A program made the translations under genes and the position numbers. From Bursaphelenchus xylophilus (Eukaryota > Nematoda > Chromadorea > Rhabditida > Aphelenchoididae): 64,000 bases of DNA. The DNA lies in contig CAJFCV020000001.1 in the NCBI GenBank assembly GCA_904066235.2, forward strand, positions 7,626,001 to 7,690,000, given 5' to 3'. Shown one piece after another: positions 60,023 to 64,000 of the stretch (positions within the stretch are counted from its first letter, which is position 1; every line of letters begins with the position of its first letter). The notes beneath the pieces were generated by a model that did no database searches, had not been told where the DNA came from, and worked only from the letters and a program-made list of their open reading frames with translations.

Positions 60023-62184
60023 ATGCAGACCCTAGAGAAGGCTCTCCATCAGCCGATGCCGTTTACAACCGGCGGCCAGACGATAACTGATCGATTGATT
60101 GCTGCCAAACATTCGTTGGCCGGTTCACAATTGGGTAAAACTATCTGTAAGGCCACAACTGAAGAGCTGATGGCTCCAAAGAAGAAACATCTTGACTGTA
60201 AGTGCTAGTGAAGGTGTTAATAAATATTATTTTTACGCTTTAGTACTATACTAGTTCATTAAATTCCAGACTTGCTCCATTGCACGAATGAACCGAATGT
60301 TTCGATTCCATCAATGGCAAACCTCCTCATTGAACGGACCCAGAATCCAAACTGGATTGTCGTATATAAAGCATTGATTACAATTCATAATCTAATGTGT
60401 TATGGAAATGAACGGTTCTCTCAATACCTCGCCTCATGTAATACATCCTTTAACTTAACCTCCTTCTTGGATAAAGTGGCTGCACAAGGTGGGAACTTGG
60501 CATCTGGTAAGTCTTGCTATTGTTTTATGTTTATTGTATTTAGGATATGATATGTCAAGTCATGTGCGGCGGTACGGGAAGTATATCTCGGAGAAGATTG
60601 CCACTTATCGTTTATGTGCCTTTGATTTCTGTAAGGTGAAGAGAGGACGAGAGGATGGTCTGTTGAGAACTCTTCATACGGATAAGGTGAGTAATGTAAT
60701 TACTAATTAAAATCCTTGTCTTAATTTAGCTTCTAAAGACGTTTCCCATTCTACAAAATCAGATTGACGCTTTACTTGAGTTCCAAGTAAGCCCATCTGA
60801 CCTGACGAATAGTGTAATTAACTGTTCGTTTATTCTCCTCTTCCGTGATTTGATCCGGCTTTTCGCTTGTTATAATGATGGGGTGATCAACCTCCTGGAG
60901 AAGTACTTTGACATGAACAAGAAGCAATGTCGAGAAGCACTCGACTTCTATAAATCTTTTTTGGTATGTTATTTTTTCTAGGTAACATGTTATATTTAGC
61001 TACGTTTGGACAAGGTCTCTGAGTTCTTGAAGGTCGCTGAGTCAGTTGGAATTGATAAAGGAGAGATTCCCGATCTGACTCGGGCTCCAGCCTCACTATT
61101 GGAAGCCTTGGAGGCCCACCTTTATCACTTGGAAGGCGGAAGAGGACCACCACCATCTTCTCATCAACAGGTATTTGTATTAATATGATTTGATTGTAGC
61201 CTTATGTAGATCGTTACTCAACAACTGGGAGCACAACAAGCTCAGCCTTTCCATTCTTCGAATATGTCAGCAGGAATTGATGAAACAACAAGGCAAAAGT
61301 ATTTGGAAGAGGAAAAGGAAAGGCTAAGGCAGTATGAAGAACAACGAAAGAAACAATTGGGTGATGGATCCGGTAATTTCTAATTGAAGTGTGTAAAATA
61401 TTTATACAGAACAAAGTAACCCATTTGGAGGCTCATCAGCTTCGAATGTGCCATCGGGCCAGTCGGATCTTCTCAATCTTTTTGATCCGCCTCGGGCGTC
61501 GCATCAGCCCCCTCAAGATGTCAATAATCCCTTTGCATCTTTTTTGGCTGGTCCACCAACTCCACAACAACAAGTTCAAGCCCCGGCTTCCGCCAATCCC
61601 TTTGGTCAATTCCAACCATTTAATCAGCCACCCCAAACCCAGTCTGTCGCTCCTCCCCCCATGCCACCCCCACCCACCACTGCCTTCAATCCATTTAGTA
61701 ATCCAGCTCCGAATCCTCAAGCTCAATCCGGTTACGGTATCTACAATCAGACTCCATACTCCGGACAAGACGGAAGTTACAATCCTCCGTCATTCTTTGA
61801 CGCACAAATGGCAAACAAGAATGATCAACAGAATGTCGACCAGGCCCTTTCTTCGTTAGTCAATAACTTTTCCATCAGCCATCAGGCCCAAAAGTGAGTT
61901 AGAATGACTTCTCTCAATTAGATTTTAGTCCAAATGGGGGTGTTAACTGGGCGGGTGGTCCACCTCCCCAGAGCTTCGGAGCTCCGGGAACCTTCCCCCA
62001 GCAACCTCACAACCAACCCGGATTCAATCCATATGCAAACCAGCAATGGCCATCCAATAATCCTTATGGCCAAGCCTTCCAGAATCCTTATCCCGCGTCC
62101 TCAGCCCCCTACTCCCAGGTTCCACAAGCGCCTTTTAACGCGCCTAATCAGGCAGGAACTAAAGATCCTTTCTCCTTCTCCTAA
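60023..62184 (+). CDS. unc-11: Clathrin-assembly protein AP180/CALM
   Basis: Eight exons (60023-60197, 60270-60506, 60544-60686, 60730-60963, 61000-61170, 61210-61372, 61410-61893, 61929-62184), 620 aa. The ANTH domain covers about residues 20-300: [36 protein letters not shown] (phosphoinositide-binding Lys cluster), [51 protein letters not shown] Glu/Arg helix ([19 protein letters not shown]) leads to a disordered tail with repeated NPF motifs (NPFGG, NPFASF, NPFGQF, NPFSN), a DLLNLFD clathrin-box-like stretch and a DPF end. It couples PI(4,5)P2 membranes to clathrin and sizes synaptic vesicles. The sequence is strongly conserved with the C. elegans protein as I recall it. Confidence 0.95.
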
Positions 62185-62333
62185 CTTCCAGCCCCCAGAA
62201 TGCAAATAATTCGTTCCTATATTGCGTAATTCTTTTATTTAACATAGATTATAATAGCCTTGAATCACTTTACTTAGTGTGTCCTGTATTTTGTAGCAGT
62301 AAATTTTACAGTATTACCTGGACGAGTTCGGAA

Positions 62334-63543
62334 TTACTTTTCGTGTAATTTATCGAGTAAGGAACAGATCATTCCTGGGCATTTTTCTAGCTCTTCAATA
62401 GGAATAAATTCGTGCTTTGAGTGTGCCGTTGTGATAGAGCCAGCTCCGATAAGATAAACTCCGTCTAGTTTTTTATAGTTGTTGAAGTAAGGGATGTCAG
62501 TGTTGAACGCCACGGATTGGCTTTTAAATGGCTCCGGGGGTTCTGTAAAATTTCTTGCTAGTCAATATTCGCTCACTAGTCAAATGAACAGGCTCATTCA
62601 GTCCGAGGACGTCGATTTCAACTCTTCCTTTGACAATTGTTTCCACTTCTTGTAACAAACCCGCTGCTGAATCTACCACCCGAAACATGAGGGAGGCTTC
62701 AGCATGTCCAGCCAGAGCATTCAACGCCTGTCCTCCTTGAATTAATCCAACATTCAGAGTCGTCTCTCCTAGATCATCATTTCGTGGCCATTCATGTGAC
62801 CTCAGGTCTTGCAATACATCAAGAAGATTATGAATGGCACTCCGGCCTTTTTCGGGATATCCAGAATGGGCCGGACGCCCTTTTGAAATGAGTCGAATCT
62901 ACAGATGATTTGATGCGATAAATGAGCCGGACTCACTTTGAGGGCTCCTTTCTGTGCATGGGCAAAGATCAGTTCCGTTGGCTCTCCAACAATAAGATAA
63001 GATGGACAGAGATTCAAGTCATTCGCCCGAATCATTCCAACATGATCCGTCTCCTCTCCAACCACAAGTAATAAAGCCACTTGTTTGCTTAATTCAGGAG
63101 ACTCCTTTTTTAAAGTTCGAAGTGCAAAAATCATCGAAGCAATTTGGCCTGCAAAGAGATACTGTAACGACGAGATAAATGAATTCTTTTTTTCTTTTAA
63201 TTGTTTTTACCTTTAGCATCGTTGGAACCTCGGCCATAAATACATTCATCTCCTATTCGGTGATGCGTGTACGGGGGGACGGTATCCATATGAGTGTTTA
63301 GTAAGAATTTCACATCCGAAATCTCAGCTTTAGTATGCTTAATTAGCAGATTATACCTGTTTTTATGGATCTCAACATCCTGTAAAATCACTTCGAAGCC
63401 TTCAAACTCACAAAATTCTTTGATAAAATTTGCTAGCGGTCCTAAAATACTAATAATTCAATATGTACCGTACCTTCACCACCAGTGGTGGACTCAATAT
63501 TCATTAATTTAATCAGGAAGTCAGTAATCGAAAGTTTTGACAT
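62334..63543 (-). CDS. M20 family metallopeptidase (acetylornithine deacetylase/aminoacylase-like)
   Basis: Five exons (63543-63474, 63441-63211, 63148-62937, 62898-62577, 62542-62334), 347 aa. Zinc-site motifs: NTHMDTVPP (first His and Asp), GRGSNDAKGQ (bridging Asp), VVGEETDHVG (catalytic Glu-Glu), VGEPTEL and, near the end, GSITTAHSKHEFIPIEEL (last His ligand). The dimerisation domain lies between, with KGRPAHSGYPEKGRSAI. Members hydrolyse N-acyl amino acids or small peptides; the substrate cannot be read from sequence. Length is near the short end of the family. It converges on unc-11 with 149 bp between stops. No signal peptide, so probably cytosolic. Confidence 0.88.
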
Positions 63544-63914
63544 GGTATCCATTGGCTACGCGCTTGAAGTCTAGGTTGCCGGCTTCCAAGTGATCAATAA
63601 ACACGTGCGGAAGAAAAACTTTTATCAACTATCGGCGCCGAAGCAGAAACGCGGCTATAAATATAAATTTTCTTTACGTTCTTACGATGGACAAAGAAAG
63701 GCAAAAATGATAAAATTGTTTAACAAGGGAATGGTCCCAACGATCCGTGGGATCCACAAATGAAACCTAGATATTCTGAAAGAGCAGGTAAAATTTAGTA
63801 GGAATCCGTTTTTTCTACTTGCCGAATAAGTCTGTGCGACGAGAAATGTCGTCGAAAAGATCCGACCAAAAAATCGAAAGAGAGAAAAGACGAACCGAAA
63901 GGCCTTCGAAGGCG

Positions 63915-64000
63915 TCACCAAATAGTCTAGTGGAAAAAGTTCCACCCACAAATCTTTTGGGGGAGGGAGTCTTTGGAGGTTCGAGTCCACCCGGAGCGGA
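63915..64000 (+). repeat. tRNA-like sequence at the window end
   Basis: A-box-like TAGTCTAGTGG at about 63922 and B-box GGTTCGAGTCC at about 63978. The acceptor and T-stem do not pair properly (GGAGG against CCACC has an A-A clash), so it is more likely tRNA-derived than a functional tRNA. The sequence runs to the window edge. Confidence 0.35.

Noticed and set aside
63682..63990. 102-codon minus-strand frame at the window end
   Set aside because: Runs antisense through the tRNA-like repeat and lacks splice or family support.
63915..64000. Functional tRNA gene
   Set aside because: A and B boxes are present, but acceptor and T-stem do not pair.

Overview
The window is nematode nuclear DNA. 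Almost every gene is split by introns of about 32-45 nt with GT donors and TTTTCAG or TTTTAG acceptors, genes sit tens of bases apart on alternating strands, and at least one ATG directly abuts a spliced-leader-type acceptor. Families such as AP180/UNC-11 and the LAPTM-like and sushi proteins fit a nematode. I cannot name the species. All exon models are hand-made from splice signals and reading phase; nearly every junction was checked for phase.

Layout. 60-15988 (+): the 3' two thirds of midasin (MDN1/Rea1), 28 exons, with three introns swollen by mobile elements. 16013-17204 (-): a secreted CUB protein. 17355-18571 (-) and 18634-20284 (+): a head-to-head pair of small single-pass membrane proteins. 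22462-24792 (-): a seven-transmembrane receptor with an unusually long secreted N-terminal domain, its last exon possibly at 20317-20568. 26943-27659 (-): a MARVEL-like four-TM protein. 27999-30233 (-): an unrecognised Ser/acid-rich protein. 30294-33359 (+): an anillin/rhotekin-like AHD-PH protein with a mariner element in a splice donor. 33389-35885 (-): CoA synthase followed by TFIIIC subunit GTF3C6, a likely operon. 37163-39390 (+): adenylosuccinate lyase. 39433-41008 (-): an unrecognised helical protein. 41449-48430 (+): DEAD-box helicase DDX52/Rok1 with a 5.1-kb intron holding nested palindromes. 48501-50701 (-): a transmembrane tyrosine phosphatase with an altered WPD loop. 51414-52250 (-): a LAPTM-like four-TM protein. 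54789-58947 (-): two sushi-domain genes downstream of a UPF0598 (C8orf82) gene. 60023-62184 (+): unc-11/AP180. 62334-63543 (-): an M20 metallopeptidase.

The housekeeping set leans toward ribosome biogenesis (midasin, DDX52), Pol III transcription (GTF3C6), CoA and purine synthesis (COASY, ADSL) and membrane traffic (AP180). These genes do not form one pathway; their closeness reflects gene-dense nematode organisation with convergent 3' ends 24-150 bp apart.

The accessory part is a dense population of non-autonomous DNA transposons: TA-flanked mariner-like MITEs, TTA/TAA-flanked Harbinger-like MITEs, 8-bp-TSD hAT elements, TTAA-flanked palindromes and a 5-bp-TSD long-TIR element. They lie almost entirely in introns and intergenic DNA. 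Several unrelated fold-back elements carry tRNA-like A-box/B-box modules, and for one of these the window contains both an occupied and an empty copy.
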